Shown here one piece after another: positions 17,165-25,944 of a stretch of DNA of 64,000 bases; positions within the stretch are counted from its first letter, which is position 1; each line of letters begins with the position of its first letter. Below the pieces are notes generated by a model. It did no database searches. It was not told the origin of the DNA and was given only the letters and a program-made list of their open reading frames with translations. The position numbers were made by a program, and so were the translations under genes. This DNA is from Nitrospira sp. (GTDB lineage Bacteria; Nitrospirota; Nitrospiria; Nitrospirales; Nitrospiraceae), in assembly GCA_022843785.1 (NCBI GenBank), contig JALHMZ010000015.1, positions 1-64,000 of the forward strand, given 5' to 3'.

Positions 17165-18055
17165 TCAAGAAGACCTCCCGGAAGGGCCGGCCGCTTGGTC
17201 GAACCCAAGAATCTTTTGAAGCATGTGCGTGTCTTTCTCGACCGGGCAAGCGAAATCCCGGCTCCACTCCCACCACGACCCCGGATAATTTCTGATCGCC
17301 TGATATCCCGCCAGCTTGAGGATGAAATAGAGCCAGGCCGACCGAACACCGCCGGTGCAATAACAGATCACTTCCTGATCGCTCCGAATACCCTTGTCTT
17401 CCAGCATCGCTCTGATCACGTCGAGATCCTTAATCGTCGCATCCTTGTTGAGAAATCCGTTCCAAGCCATGTGAATGGCCGAAGGAATATGGCCTGGCCG
17501 CGGGATGCCGGAGACTTCTTTTCCCAGATACTCTTCGAGGCTCCGGGCATCCACGATCGCCGTCCGCTCATGCGGCATTCGTACGATCAGCTTCAGCTCC
17601 TCTTTCACAATCGCCAGCGCCTTTACCGGCTGAGCCTTGAAGTTCCCTGCGGCAGGCGGCGCCAGGCCATGCTCGAATGGCCGCTTCTCCGCCGTCCATT
17701 TCACCCAGCCACCGTCCAGAATGCGCAGATTCCTGTGTCCGAGATATTCGAGCATCCAGAACATCCGGCCTTCATCGCCCCAATTGTCGAACGGATTGGA
17801 GTAAATAACGACGTCGCTCTCCTGATTGATGCCAAGCCGCCGAAGCGTCTGCTCAATCGCGCCGAGATCCGGATTCAACAATCCCTTCGGCACAGCATTC
17901 GGATCGCTGTACTCATGCCAGGTGGTATGCACGGCGCCGGGAATATGCCCGCCGAACTCAAACGCAGACCTGCCGCGCACATCGAGTGCCACCAAACCCG
18001 GCTGGCCCAATCGGTTCTGCAATGTGTCGGTATCGATCAACAACGGATGATTCAT
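17165..18055 (-). CDS. Two-domain rhodanese-type sulfurtransferase
   Basis: A 296-residue protein with two rhodanese domains. The N-terminal domain (LVALDVRGRSAFEFGGHIPGA) has Asn-Pro-Phe where the active Cys would be and is inactive, as is normal in this class. The C-terminal domain (AIVDARSLEEY, then CYCTGGVRSA) has the active-site loop with Cys. The protein is cytosolic with no signal peptide. Its ATG overlaps the stop of the cytochrome gene (ATGA at 18052-18055), so it is the third member of a coupled operon after a deacetylase-family gene and a pentaheme cytochrome. It probably moves sulfane sulfur from thiosulfate or a persulfide; the acceptor is unknown. Confidence 0.87.
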   Translation of the reverse strand: MNHPLLIDTDTLQNRLGQPGLVALDVRGRSAFEFGGHIPGAVHTTWHEYSDPNAVPKGLLNPDLGAIEQTLRRLGINQESDVVIYSNPFDNWGDEGRMFWMLEYLGHRNLRILDGGWVKWTAEKRPFEHGLAPPAAGNFKAQPVKALAIVKEELKLIVRMPHERTAIVDARSLEEYLGKEVSGIPRPGHIPSAIHMAWNGFLNKDATIKDLDVIRAMLEDKGIRSDQEVICYCTGGVRSAWLYFILKLAGYQAIRNYPGSWWEWSRDFACPVEKDTHMLQKILGFDQAAGPSGRSS

Positions 18056-19380
18056 GATATTCCTTTAACAGTGCCCCGATGTGCCGGCAACGATTTTCCT
18101 TCTGTATCGGCCTTACAGCTGACACCAGCCGGGCTGCCACTGACGCCTACTGATCGGCCTCCCGCCCGTAACACCGCAGCCAACTCGCCGGAAAGGGGAA
18201 ACTCCCGCTCATCAATGACAAACCGATAGGGATCGGTTCCCGTCAGCCCGTACTTGTTCCGCAGCATCTCATGCTGCCCGTCGGTCAGAATGTGGTACTG
18301 CACCTTGGTTTTCAGAATCAAGCCCTTGGCCTCCGATGGAAGTCGGTAGGCGAATTGATAGTCGCGGCTCGCCAGGGGCAACAACCGGTTATCGTACAAC
18401 TCCACAATCGCCGGCTGCCAGAGAATCCATCGGCCCATCGTAGACGATTGCCGCTCCAGAACTTTCCCTTGTCCATCCTCCACCGTAAACTCTACCGTAA
18501 AGAATCGATCGGGATCTCCGGTGGGAATCTTATGGCCGGCCCCGGCATTGACCAGGGTCAGCGTCACGCCAACCCGATCGCCCGGTTTGGGAGCATCCGT
18601 ATCAGTCTTCACCTGAATCTCCACCGCCCGCTTGATCATATTGGGGTCGTGCCCGCCCCGCCACAGGTGTTGCCGGCCCCGGCGAACAGGTCCTCCCACG
18701 GCCACCGGCCGCTCAATCTCCGGCATGTGGCAACTCTGACAGATAAACCCGCGCTCCTTCATCCAGTACTGGCCTTCATACTCCGCATAGGTCCCGCAGG
18801 GCCCCACGTTGTAGAACTGGGCCGGGCCGGAGACCACATTGTGGCACCGGGAGCAGAACTCGGCGGTACGGAACTTCGGGTCGAACTTTGTAGGGTGCGG
18901 CGCGACGGAATCCTCGAACGGTCCGAGGATCACCCCATCCCGCACATGACAGGCGGCGCAGGTCACCGATTCGTTCCGCAACTCGGCGTCATACTGCGGA
19001 TTCGGCTCCTGAACCGCTTTTTCAACTCGTCCGCGCGGAATCTCCTTGATCAAGGTCGGCTGCTGGTTTTCCAGCGGTGTATGACAGTTGAGACACACCC
19101 AGATGTTCTTGTCCTTCTTCCAGTAGGCCTGAAAGAACGGATCTTCATAGGCATGCGCATGAATGCTGGTCTTCCATTCTTCATAGATCTCGCGGTGACA
19201 TTGCCCGCAGGATTCCGCCTTCAAGCTCGCGAGTCCGTCGGGGATTTTTTGAAACGGAATCGCATGGGCATAATCATCGCGCAGCCCAAAAATCACGACC
19301 GGTTTGACCTCGGTGTAGTAGAAATACACCAACCCGGCCGCAACCAGCACGCCCAAGCTAATTGTGAGTCCTCGAATCAT
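18052..19380 (-). CDS. Membrane-anchored pentaheme cytochrome c
   Basis: A 442-residue protein with one N-terminal membrane anchor (residues about 5-22) and five CxxCH heme sites: CGQCH, CLNCH, CAACH, CSRCH and CQSCH. The heme part (about 55-230) resembles the cytochrome c554-like multiheme fold. A beta-rich domain follows (GDRVGVTLTLVNAGAGHKIPTGDP). The heme spacing and C-terminal domain match the two pentaheme cytochromes at 35799 and 37057, so all three are paralogues. Start and stop both overlap neighbours (ATGA at each end). It should face the periplasm and carry electrons from or to the membrane; the partner is unknown. Confidence 0.87.
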   Translation of the reverse strand: MIRGLTISLGVLVAAGLVYFYYTEVKPVVIFGLRDDYAHAIPFQKIPDGLASLKAESCGQCHREIYEEWKTSIHAHAYEDPFFQAYWKKDKNIWVCLNCHTPLENQQPTLIKEIPRGRVEKAVQEPNPQYDAELRNESVTCAACHVRDGVILGPFEDSVAPHPTKFDPKFRTAEFCSRCHNVVSGPAQFYNVGPCGTYAEYEGQYWMKERGFICQSCHMPEIERPVAVGGPVRRGRQHLWRGGHDPNMIKRAVEIQVKTDTDAPKPGDRVGVTLTLVNAGAGHKIPTGDPDRFFTVEFTVEDGQGKVLERQSSTMGRWILWQPAIVELYDNRLLPLASRDYQFAYRLPSEAKGLILKTKVQYHILTDGQHEMLRNKYGLTGTDPYRFVIDEREFPLSGELAAVLRAGGRSVGVSGSPAGVSCKADTEGKSLPAHRGTVKGIS

Positions 19381-20321
19381 GCGTGCAACAGCGCCGTAAT
19401 ATGAGCATCTACTGATGCAGCCAGTGCCGTCAGGTTGTAGCCGCCTTCGAGCGAAGAAAGGATGCGGCCCTGCGCATGGCGAGCGGCGATGCCGGAGACG
19501 ATGCCGGTCAGCTCCGCATAACCCTGTTCCGTCAAGCCCATGCTGGCCAGCGGATCGTCTTTATGCGCATCGAACCCGGCTGAAATGATGACGAACTCCG
19601 GCTTGAACTCATCGGCCGCCGGCACCAATACCTTGTGGAAGATCGCGCGATACTCGTCGTCCCCCTCACCGGCTTCCATTGGCACATTGATCGTCGATCC
19701 GTCGCCCGCTCCTGTGCCCCGTTCACTCGCTCGGCCTGTGCCCGGATAATGGGGATATTGATGCGTGCTGAAAAAGAGCACAGAGGGATCGTCCTCGAAG
19801 CTGTGCTGAGTGCCGTTCCCGTGATGGACATCCCAATCGACAATCAGCACCCTGGCCACACCATACTTGCGTTGGACATAGCGCGCCGCAATCGCCACAT
19901 TGTTGAACAAGCAAAATCCCATCGCGCGCCCGGCTTCGGCATGATGGCCGGGCGGGCGCACGGCACAGAAAACATGCTTCACCTGTCCAGCCATGATCGC
20001 GTCAACAGCAGCCAAAGTCCCACCCGCGGCCAAGTACGCAGCCGCCAACGATCCCGATGACATCGAGGTATCAGGATCAAGGGACACTCGTCCGCCGGCA
20101 GGCGACTGGTCTTTCAGCATCGCAAGATACGCTGCGCTGTGGACCTGGGTAATCCATTCATCTTCGGCCTTGCGGGGCTCGATTCTGGTCACCTTCGCAA
20201 GCGTCCCGCTCTGTTCCAGTTGCTGCATGATCGCGCGCAGCCGATTGGGCGACTCAGGATGTCCCATTCCCAAGTCGTGTTCAAGATAGGCCGGATGGTA
20301 GACGAGACCGGTTTTGCTCAT
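19377..20321 (-). CDS. Histone deacetylase / acetoin utilisation (AcuC-like) family protein
   Basis: A 314-residue zinc-dependent deacylase of the arginase-deacetylase fold. The catalytic features are present: AVRPPGHHAEAG (His-His pair), FCLFNNVAIAA, VDWDVHHGNGTQ (zinc Asp and His), and ISAGFDAHKDDP (second zinc Asp). The family cleaves acetyl groups from lysine, polyamines or small amides. ATG 20321 begins the family-typical TGLVYHPAYLEHDLG. The stop overlaps the start of the pentaheme cytochrome (ATGA), an unexpected pairing, and the rhodanese gene follows in the same way. Confidence 0.88.
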   Translation of the reverse strand: MSKTGLVYHPAYLEHDLGMGHPESPNRLRAIMQQLEQSGTLAKVTRIEPRKAEDEWITQVHSAAYLAMLKDQSPAGGRVSLDPDTSMSSGSLAAAYLAAGGTLAAVDAIMAGQVKHVFCAVRPPGHHAEAGRAMGFCLFNNVAIAARYVQRKYGVARVLIVDWDVHHGNGTQHSFEDDPSVLFFSTHQYPHYPGTGRASERGTGAGDGSTINVPMEAGEGDDEYRAIFHKVLVPAADEFKPEFVIISAGFDAHKDDPLASMGLTEQGYAELTGIVSGIAARHAQGRILSSLEGGYNLTALAASVDAHITALLHA

Positions 20322-20386
20322 AGTGCCAAGACACCGTGGTTCGTGAGGCGTATCGCGCACCTCGCACACAGGAACTTCTTCAGTCC

Positions 20387-20411
20387 TGCGCTTCACGCTT
20401 CACGAGATACG
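20387..20411. repeat. Dispersed intergenic repeat, family B
   Basis: A second copy of the TTCACGCTTCACGAGATACG unit, preceded about 40 bp upstream by its partial complement (CGTGAGGCGTATCGCG). It lies between the divergent deacetylase-family and TPR genes. Confidence 0.65.
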
Positions 20412-20501
20412 AATTACGGATTGAGATTAGCACGCAGGAAAGCACGTAGACAACGAGCGTTCTCCACTGCTATCGTCGGTCTTCACAATACGGAGTATCC
20501 G

Positions 20502-20819
20502 ATGCCTAATCCAAGAATTGAACCGCTCAAGAAAGTCCTCGCGATCGACCCAAACGACGATGTCGCCTGGTTCGGACTCGGCAAAGCCTATATGGACGAT
20601 GGAAACTTTGAAGAGGCCGCGAAGGCTCTGCGGCAATGTGTCACGGTCAAACCTACCTATTCGGCCGCCTATTTTGCGTTGGCGCAGTCGCTCCGCACCT
20701 TGAACCAGCTCGACGAATGCCGCACCGTCATCGTCACAGGCATCGAGGTCTCGACGAAGAACGGCGATGCGATGGTGACGAAGAATTTAGAAGCGATGAA
20801 GAATTCACTGCCGTCGTGA
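20502..20819 (+). CDS. Small TPR-repeat protein
   Basis: A 105-residue cytosolic protein consisting of about two and a half tetratricopeptide repeats (DVAWFGLGKAYMDDGNFEEA, then SAAYFALAQSLRTLNQLDEC). TPRs bind partner proteins. The ATG at 20502 has GGAG nine bases upstream; longer frames read through the promoter of the divergent gene and are not supported. Its stop overlaps the GTG start of the deaminase (GTGA at 20816-20819), so the two are coupled. Confidence 0.8.
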   Translation: MPNPRIEPLKKVLAIDPNDDVAWFGLGKAYMDDGNFEEAAKALRQCVTVKPTYSAAYFALAQSLRTLNQLDECRTVIVTGIEVSTKNGDAMVTKNLEAMKNSLPS

Positions 20820-21409
20820 CCACGCGCCGCTCTTCCACTTCCCCCTTCCGGCTGCCACAGTGGGCCATCCGACTGACGCGGAGCCGGCACACGCCGTTTC
20901 TCTCAAAAGAAAGCCGCATGCGGTTTGTCATCGCCTTGGCCTCGACCAATGTGGCGAGAGGGACCGGCGGCCCCTTTGGCGCCGCCGTGTTTGAGCGGGC
21001 CGGAGGGCGGCTGGTGGCGATCGGCGTCAATCTCGTCGAGTCCACCCGTTGCTCTCATGCGCACGCAGAAATGGTCGCGCTTGCCAACGCACAACAGACC
21101 GTCGGGCGGTTCGATCTCAGCGCGGCAGGATTCCCGACACACGAGCTGGTAACAAGCTGTGAGCCTTGCGCCATGTGTTACGGCGCCATCCCCTGGTCCG
21201 GCATCCGAAGCGTGCTGTGCGGCGCCCGCGCCAGCGATGCAGAAGCGATCGGATTCGATGAGGGAGCGAAACCGAAGAACTGGGTGGCGGAGTTCAAGAA
21301 CCGCCGCATCACGGTCACCCGCGACCTGTGCCGGAAAGAAGCCGTCGCCGTGCTTCAAGCATATAAGAAGGGCGGCGGCGCCATCTACGGCGCCCGCAAA
21401 AGATCGTGA
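20816..21409 (+). CDS. Nucleoside/guanine deaminase (CDA superfamily)
   Basis: A 197-residue zinc-dependent deaminase with the signature HAEMVAL (His zinc ligand and catalytic Glu) and PCAMCYGAI (two Cys ligands). The arrangement and length fit bacterial guanine or tRNA-adenosine-like deaminases more than cytidine deaminase. Translation probably starts at GTG 20816 inside the stop of the TPR gene. This gives about 35 residues ahead of the core RFVIALASTNVARGTGGPFGAAV. The C-terminal ITVTRDLCRKEAVAVLQAY is typical of guanine-deaminase-like members. The substrate is not proven by sequence. Confidence 0.82.
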   Translation: MTTRRSSTSPFRLPQWAIRLTRSRHTPFLSKESRMRFVIALASTNVARGTGGPFGAAVFERAGGRLVAIGVNLVESTRCSHAHAEMVALANAQQTVGRFDLSAAGFPTHELVTSCEPCAMCYGAIPWSGIRSVLCGARASDAEAIGFDEGAKPKNWVAEFKNRRITVTRDLCRKEAVAVLQAYKKGGGAIYGARKRS

Positions 21410-21531
21410 CGTGCGACAGTGCAGCCGTGAGGGGAACAACTCTCACGGGGCCCTCAAGAATCCAGGCTCGACCCTTTGCCACGCCTCAGCCCGACGATTG
21501 CCCTCAGCCCGCTAACTTGGTCGCTCGTTTT

Positions 21532-22383
21532 CTACCCCAGCAGCTGCACAAACACCTCGGCTTGCCGTTCGCTCAGTGGCGATGCAGCGCCGGGATTATG
21601 AATCAGCATCCGCACACGCGGATGAGTCCGCTGAGATTTTGGACGCTCAACGAGCTCGACATTCGCCAGTCTGGTTCCCGCCTTCGACGGCAACGGTTCC
21701 ACATCCCATAATGAAATCAGCACGGCGCTGAGATGCCGCAAGCTGGTCAGCAAGACGGTGACGGCGCCTGACAATACCTTCACATCCAGCCAGATGGCCT
21801 CCGGCCGTCCACCCTTTCCGCTTTGCAAATCGGCGCGGGGGATGGAGATATGCAGCACAACAGGATCGCAGTAGTCGGCCAGCTGTTTCGCCTTCTGCTG
21901 AATGCGCGCCAAAATCCGATGGAGCAGAATGACGCCGCGATCCTCTTCCTCTCCCTGTTCCTCATCTCGCGCGATTCCTCGAAGCGGCATCCGTCGACGC
22001 GCCGCTGATCCCACCATGGCCGTGACTTCCACCAGAAACCGATCCCGGCCCAGGTGGCACTCCAAATCAGCGCTGCGGGTCTTCGATTCAGGCAGAAAGG
22101 TGACACACACTCGGGCGCGAATCAGCTGCGTGGCCAGCTCCAATTCAGCCAACGCCGATTCTTTCACGCCGGGATCAGAATGGGTGAGGCGATGCAAGAG
22201 CCGTCCGAGCCGAAGATGGCTCGACTGATCGGCACAGTGCCGGTGAAGTTGGGTCAAACGGTCTTCTAGATCGGAAGAGAGCCCTTCTCGTGTCGTGCGT
22301 TTCCAGGAGACAGCAGACACCCCATATCCATCCCGAAACGAGGAGTAGACCTTCACTGACCGTCGCGAGCGCCATCGGGCCAT
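21532..22383 (-). CDS. Hypothetical protein, possible nuclease-like fold
   Basis: A 283-residue soluble protein that I do not recognise. A helical N-terminal part (LHRLTHSDPGVKESALAELEL) leads into a strand-loop-strand segment, RSADLECHLGRDRFLVEVTAM. Its spacing of Asp, Glu and a hydrophobic Glu-Val-Thr pattern resembles the core of PD-(D/E)xK nucleases, though the usual Lys is not evident. A long C-terminal half alternates strands and helices (VVLHISIPRADLQ, AIWLDVKVLSGAV). It is followed 11 bp upstream by another unknown gene in the same orientation, so they may be one operon. Confidence 0.5.
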   Translation of the reverse strand: MARWRSRRSVKVYSSFRDGYGVSAVSWKRTTREGLSSDLEDRLTQLHRHCADQSSHLRLGRLLHRLTHSDPGVKESALAELELATQLIRARVCVTFLPESKTRSADLECHLGRDRFLVEVTAMVGSAARRRMPLRGIARDEEQGEEEDRGVILLHRILARIQQKAKQLADYCDPVVLHISIPRADLQSGKGGRPEAIWLDVKVLSGAVTVLLTSLRHLSAVLISLWDVEPLPSKAGTRLANVELVERPKSQRTHPRVRMLIHNPGAASPLSERQAEVFVQLLG

Positions 22384-22394
22384 CCCACACTCCG

Positions 22395-22724
22395 TTACGC
22401 CGATGCCCCCTCATCCTCATCGTTCGATGATTGCCGCAAGAGATCCGGCTGCTGCTTGGCGATCTCCTCGTAGAGTTCATCCAGCCAGCGGCCGGCACAG
22501 CCCAGCACTTCGCGTACCAGCGTCTCGGGCTGCCCGGTTCTCTTGATCGTCCATTGCGACACATACTCCAACAGAGTCTCGCGCTCGAACTGTCGAGTCG
22601 AGTGCGTGGCCATCGCGGCGAGTTCGCCCAATCCTGTTTTCACAATCTCGGCCACCGTGTCCCGCGCATACGAGGTACTGGCTGTCACATATTGAACTAC
22701 TCGATTGAGTTCTTGATCTGTCAT
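22395..22724 (-). CDS. Hypothetical protein
   Basis: A protein of about 109 residues, largely helical, with an acidic tail (SSNDEDEGASA). The family is unknown. Tandem ATGs at 22727 and 22724 are both possible starts; the longer frame to 22772 has a Pro/Ala-rich leader that does not look coding. It lies directly upstream of the possible nuclease-like gene on the same strand. Confidence 0.55.
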   Translation of the reverse strand: MTDQELNRVVQYVTASTSYARDTVAEIVKTGLGELAAMATHSTRQFERETLLEYVSQWTIKRTGQPETLVREVLGCAGRWLDELYEEIAKQQPDLLRQSSNDEDEGASA

Positions 22725-22889
22725 CATCACACTCGCAATCCGAGTCGGGGCTGCGGGATTTTTGCATCCCACCCGAACCCTGTCAATGTGCTAAAGGACA
22801 GCCGTCCTCCATTTTTTCTGCTCGCCATGCAGAAGGCAATGGTATGATCGGTCCGGCCCGGAGCCGGTTACAGCTTGAAGGAGAATCAT

Positions 22890-24701
22890 ATGGCCACACA
22901 GCTCCCTACACGACGCGCCTCAAGATCCACTCGAGCCGCACGCCCCTCCTATCCCGATCGTTGGGACCTGACGCACCTGGTGAAAGGTCCGTCGAAGGAG
23001 ATCGACTCTATCCTGTCACAACTTGAGACCGTGGTGGCTCCAATCGAAGCGGCTCGCCCGACGTTAACGCCGTCGATCACCGGGCAAGACTTCCAGGCTC
23101 TGCTGACACTCAGCGAGACATTTGCACAGGGGTCATCCAAGCTAGGAGCCTATGCCTACCTTCGATTCTCCGAGAACACGAAGGACGCTGCGGCCCGTTC
23201 GCTCAAGGCCCGCGTCGAAGAACGTTTGACGGCCCTCACCAATCGCCTACTGTTTTTCGACCTGTGGTGGCAGAGCGTCGATGGCACGAACGCGGCTCGG
23301 CTGATGGCCGACGCAGGGGACTTCCGCTATCACCTGGAGACGATCCGGCGGTTCAAACCGCATACGCTGACCGAACCGGAAGAAAAGATCGTCCATCTCA
23401 AAAACGTCACGGGCCGCAGCGCCGTTCATACCTTTTACGATGTGGTCACGAATGGATTGACCTTCACGCTGACAGTCGGAGGCAAGAAGAAGTCGGTCAA
23501 TCGCGAAGGACTGATGGCGTACGTGCGGAGCCAGAAGGCCTCGGTGCGTCAAGCCGCCTATCAGGAGCTCTATCGCGTCTTTTCAACACAACACGACCTG
23601 CTGGGCGAAATCTATAAGACGCTCGTGAGCGACTGGAAATCTGAAAACCTCGGTCTCCGCCACTTTGCCTCTCCCATTGCGACCCGCAACCTGAGCAACG
23701 ATGTGCCTGATCAGGCCGTCGATGTGCTCTTGACGTCCTGCGCGAAGAATGCCGGCATCTTTCACACGTATTTTTCGCTGAAGGCAAAGATCTGCAAGAT
23801 CAAGCCGATGAACCGGTATCACATCTACGCCCCACATCGCACAGAGGCCAAAACATACAAATACGCCGACGCCGTGCGGATGGTCCTTGACGCCTATCGC
23901 GGCTTCTCACCACACCTCGCCGATCTGGCTGAACAAGTATTTCGCGATCGGCATATCGACGGCCCGACCAGGCCCGGGAAAATCGGCGGCGCCTATTGCT
24001 ACAGCACAGTCCCGGGGATGACGCCCTATGTGATGCTGAACTACACCGGGGAGGCCCGCGACATCGCGACGATGGCGCACGAACTTGGCCATGCCGTCCA
24101 CGGCATGATGGCCAAAGACCATTCAGTCTTTACCTTTCATTCAACCCTCCCCTTGGCGGAAACCGCCTCGGTGTTCGGTGAACGGATTCTCTCCGATGCC
24201 TTGATGTCTCAAGAACGCAATAAGGCCGTTCGGCAAGGCTTGCTATTGAGCCAGCTGGACGACATCTACGCAACGGTCTTGCGGCAGGCTTATTTTGTCC
24301 GCTTTGAAAAGTTGGCCCATCAGATGGTCGCAGACGGCGCGACAGGTGATCAGCTGGCCAAGGCCTATTTCAATGAGCTGCGCCAACAATTCGGCAAAGC
24401 GGTGAAGGTGCCGGATGAGTTCCGATGGGAATGGCTGACCATCCCCCACATTTTTGCCAGTCCGTTCTACTGTTACGCCTACAGCTTTGGAAATTTGCTC
24501 GTGCTGGCGTTGTACCGCATGTACAAGGAACAGGGTGCCTCGTTCGTGCCGAAGTACCTGAACCTCCTCGCTACCGGAGGCTCAGAAGCCCCGCAAGCGA
24601 TCCTGCACAAAGTCGGCGTGGACATGACCTCCGAAGCCTTCTGGCAATCCGGCTTCGATACGATCCGTGAAATGGTCGAGCAGTTGGAAGAAACGATGTG
24701 A
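22890..24701 (+). CDS. M3-family oligoendopeptidase (PepF-like)
   Basis: A 603-residue cytosolic zinc metallopeptidase of family M3, which degrades peptides of roughly 5-20 residues. The zinc motif HELGHAVHG is present at about residue 396, followed by the conserved downstream Glu region (LPLAETASVFGE). The PGKIGGAYCYSTVPGMTPYVMLNY lead-in and C-terminal GNLLVLALYRMYKEQG are typical of the PepF subgroup. ATG 22890 has AAGGAGA seven bases upstream; a TTG five codons earlier overlaps the ribosome site itself. It is a monocistronic gene ahead of the epimerase gene. Confidence 0.92.
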   Translation: MATQLPTRRASRSTRAARPSYPDRWDLTHLVKGPSKEIDSILSQLETVVAPIEAARPTLTPSITGQDFQALLTLSETFAQGSSKLGAYAYLRFSENTKDAAARSLKARVEERLTALTNRLLFFDLWWQSVDGTNAARLMADAGDFRYHLETIRRFKPHTLTEPEEKIVHLKNVTGRSAVHTFYDVVTNGLTFTLTVGGKKKSVNREGLMAYVRSQKASVRQAAYQELYRVFSTQHDLLGEIYKTLVSDWKSENLGLRHFASPIATRNLSNDVPDQAVDVLLTSCAKNAGIFHTYFSLKAKICKIKPMNRYHIYAPHRTEAKTYKYADAVRMVLDAYRGFSPHLADLAEQVFRDRHIDGPTRPGKIGGAYCYSTVPGMTPYVMLNYTGEARDIATMAHELGHAVHGMMAKDHSVFTFHSTLPLAETASVFGERILSDALMSQERNKAVRQGLLLSQLDDIYATVLRQAYFVRFEKLAHQMVADGATGDQLAKAYFNELRQQFGKAVKVPDEFRWEWLTIPHIFASPFYCYAYSFGNLLVLALYRMYKEQGASFVPKYLNLLATGGSEAPQAILHKVGVDMTSEAFWQSGFDTIREMVEQLEETM

Positions 24702-24737
24702 TCGTCGCGCAAGAGGCCTTGTGACAAGCGTAGCCCC

Positions 24738-25655
24738 ATGAGAATCGTGATCAGCGGTGGAACGGGGTTCATCGGCCGTGCGTTATGCGTATCTCTCTGT
24801 CACGACGGACATCAGGTCAGCGTGCTGACGCGAAACAGGGAAACGGCACAACGGACTTGTGGCCCCAAGGTCACCGCCATCGAGTGGAATGGCCGAGAGG
24901 CAGCCACCTTGGCATCTTGTCTTGAAGGCGCCGACGCTGTGATCAATCTTGCCGGTGCGCCGATTGCCGACGGGCGTTGGACCGATGCCCGCAAACAGCT
25001 TCTTACGGAAAGCCGGGTCCTCGCCACTCGATCGCTGGTGGACGCCCTCTCGCGCTGTTCTTCAAAATCTCGCACGCTGATTAACGCATCCGGCATCGGC
25101 TATTACGGAGCCAGTGACGATCGTGTGCTGGATGAGGGCAGTCAACGTGGCCATGGCTTTCTCGCCGACCTCTGTCTTGCATGGGAATCAGAAGCGCTTC
25201 GGGCTCAGGAATTCGGCGTACGGGTCGTCACGTTGCGGACCGGAATGGTCCTTGGAAAAGACGGCGGCGCGTTGCCGAAGATGTTACTGCCATTCAGACT
25301 GTTCGCAGGCGGCCCTATTCTGCCAGGCACTCAGTGGGTGTCCTGGATCCATCGAGATGACCACATCGGCGTGATTCGATGGGCGCTCACGACGCCAACC
25401 GTGTCCGGTCCGGTTAACGCCGTGGCGCCAGAGCCAGTGACCATGAGTCAGTTTTGCAAAGTACTGGGACAGTCGTTCCATCGTCCTTCCTGGCTTCCTG
25501 TGCCAGGCTTCATATTGAACATTGCACTGGGTGAATTGTCGACGCTCATGACCACGGGTCAACGGATCTATCCGAAGAGAGCCCTATCGGGTGGATATGT
25601 CTTCCATTACAAGACATTAGCGCCAGCATTGCAGCATATCTTGGCAGCAGAATAG
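24738..25655 (+). CDS. TIGR01777 family NAD-dependent epimerase (YfcH/SulA-like)
   Basis: A 305-residue protein with an N-terminal Rossmann fold (GGTGFIGRALC, the nucleotide-binding Gly motif at residues 7-17). It has the markers of the YfcH/TIGR01777 family: VINLAGAPIADGRWTDARKQ, the LINASGIGYYG active-site region, VVTLRTGMVLGKDGGALPK, and a C-terminal domain with GPVNAVAPEPVTMSQF. The substrate is unknown; distant plant homologues affect cell division. It follows the peptidase gene by 36 bp in the same direction. The ribosome site at its ATG is weak, so it may be translated from the same message. Confidence 0.88.
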   Translation: MRIVISGGTGFIGRALCVSLCHDGHQVSVLTRNRETAQRTCGPKVTAIEWNGREAATLASCLEGADAVINLAGAPIADGRWTDARKQLLTESRVLATRSLVDALSRCSSKSRTLINASGIGYYGASDDRVLDEGSQRGHGFLADLCLAWESEALRAQEFGVRVVTLRTGMVLGKDGGALPKMLLPFRLFAGGPILPGTQWVSWIHRDDHIGVIRWALTTPTVSGPVNAVAPEPVTMSQFCKVLGQSFHRPSWLPVPGFILNIALGELSTLMTTGQRIYPKRALSGGYVFHYKTLAPALQHILAAE

Positions 25656-25672
25656 AGGGAGCCTCCGGGGGC

Positions 25673-25719
25673 TTGACAGATCCTTGGCACGATGGCATAA
25701 TGAGAACGCTTCTCATAAT
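25673..25719 (+). promoter_or_regulatory. Sigma-70-type promoter overlapped by a Fur-box-like palindrome
   Basis: TTGACA (25673-25678) and CATAAT (25696-25701) are separated by exactly 17 bp. A palindrome covering 25697-25719 (arms ATAATGAGAA and TTCTCATAAT around CGC) overlays the -10 element, the usual place for an iron repressor. It closely resembles the Fur consensus of paired AATGATAAT-type arms. The gene it drives is a Bfd-type ferredoxin, a classic iron-starvation gene. Confidence 0.78.
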
Positions 25720-25737
25720 CGTCAAGGAGAGAGCACC

Positions 25738-25944
25738 TTGTACCTCTGCTTGTGCAACGGGATTACAGAGTCGGATGTACGCGAGGCTGGACGGACCGGC
25801 TGTGTGATGCCCTGCCAGCTCAAGTCCAAGTTCGAGCTCAAGCGCGCTGGCTGCTGCGGACGCTGCGCCAAGAATATTGATGCATTCGTCGACATCGCTG
25901 TTCAGGGCGCATCGACACCCTGTCCCACCATGTCGGACCGCTAG
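25738..25944 (+). CDS. bfd: Bacterioferritin-associated ferredoxin-like [2Fe-2S] protein
   Basis: A 68-residue protein of the BFD-like [2Fe-2S] family. The motif CLCNGITESDVREA supplies the first two Cys and CCGRCAKNI the last two. Bfd reduces ferric iron inside bacterioferritin so it can be released when iron is short. The start is TTG 25738: it gives the family-typical N-terminus YLCLCNGIT and has AAGGAGAGAG at the right distance, whereas ATG 25693 lies upstream of the ribosome site and within the promoter. Regulation by a Fur-like repressor is suggested by the overlapping palindrome. No bacterioferritin gene is in view. Confidence 0.85.
   Translation: MYLCLCNGITESDVREAGRTGCVMPCQLKSKFELKRAGCCGRCAKNIDAFVDIAVQGASTPCPTMSDR

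Noticed and set aside
18271..19404. A 377-codon plus-strand frame opposite the pentaheme cytochrome
   Set aside because: The minus strand carries five CxxCH motifs and overlaps its operon partners; the plus frame is non-descript.
21424..21450. A CCGTGAG/CTCACGG hairpin after the deaminase gene
   Set aside because: It could be a terminator but has no T-tract on either strand and is too weak to call.
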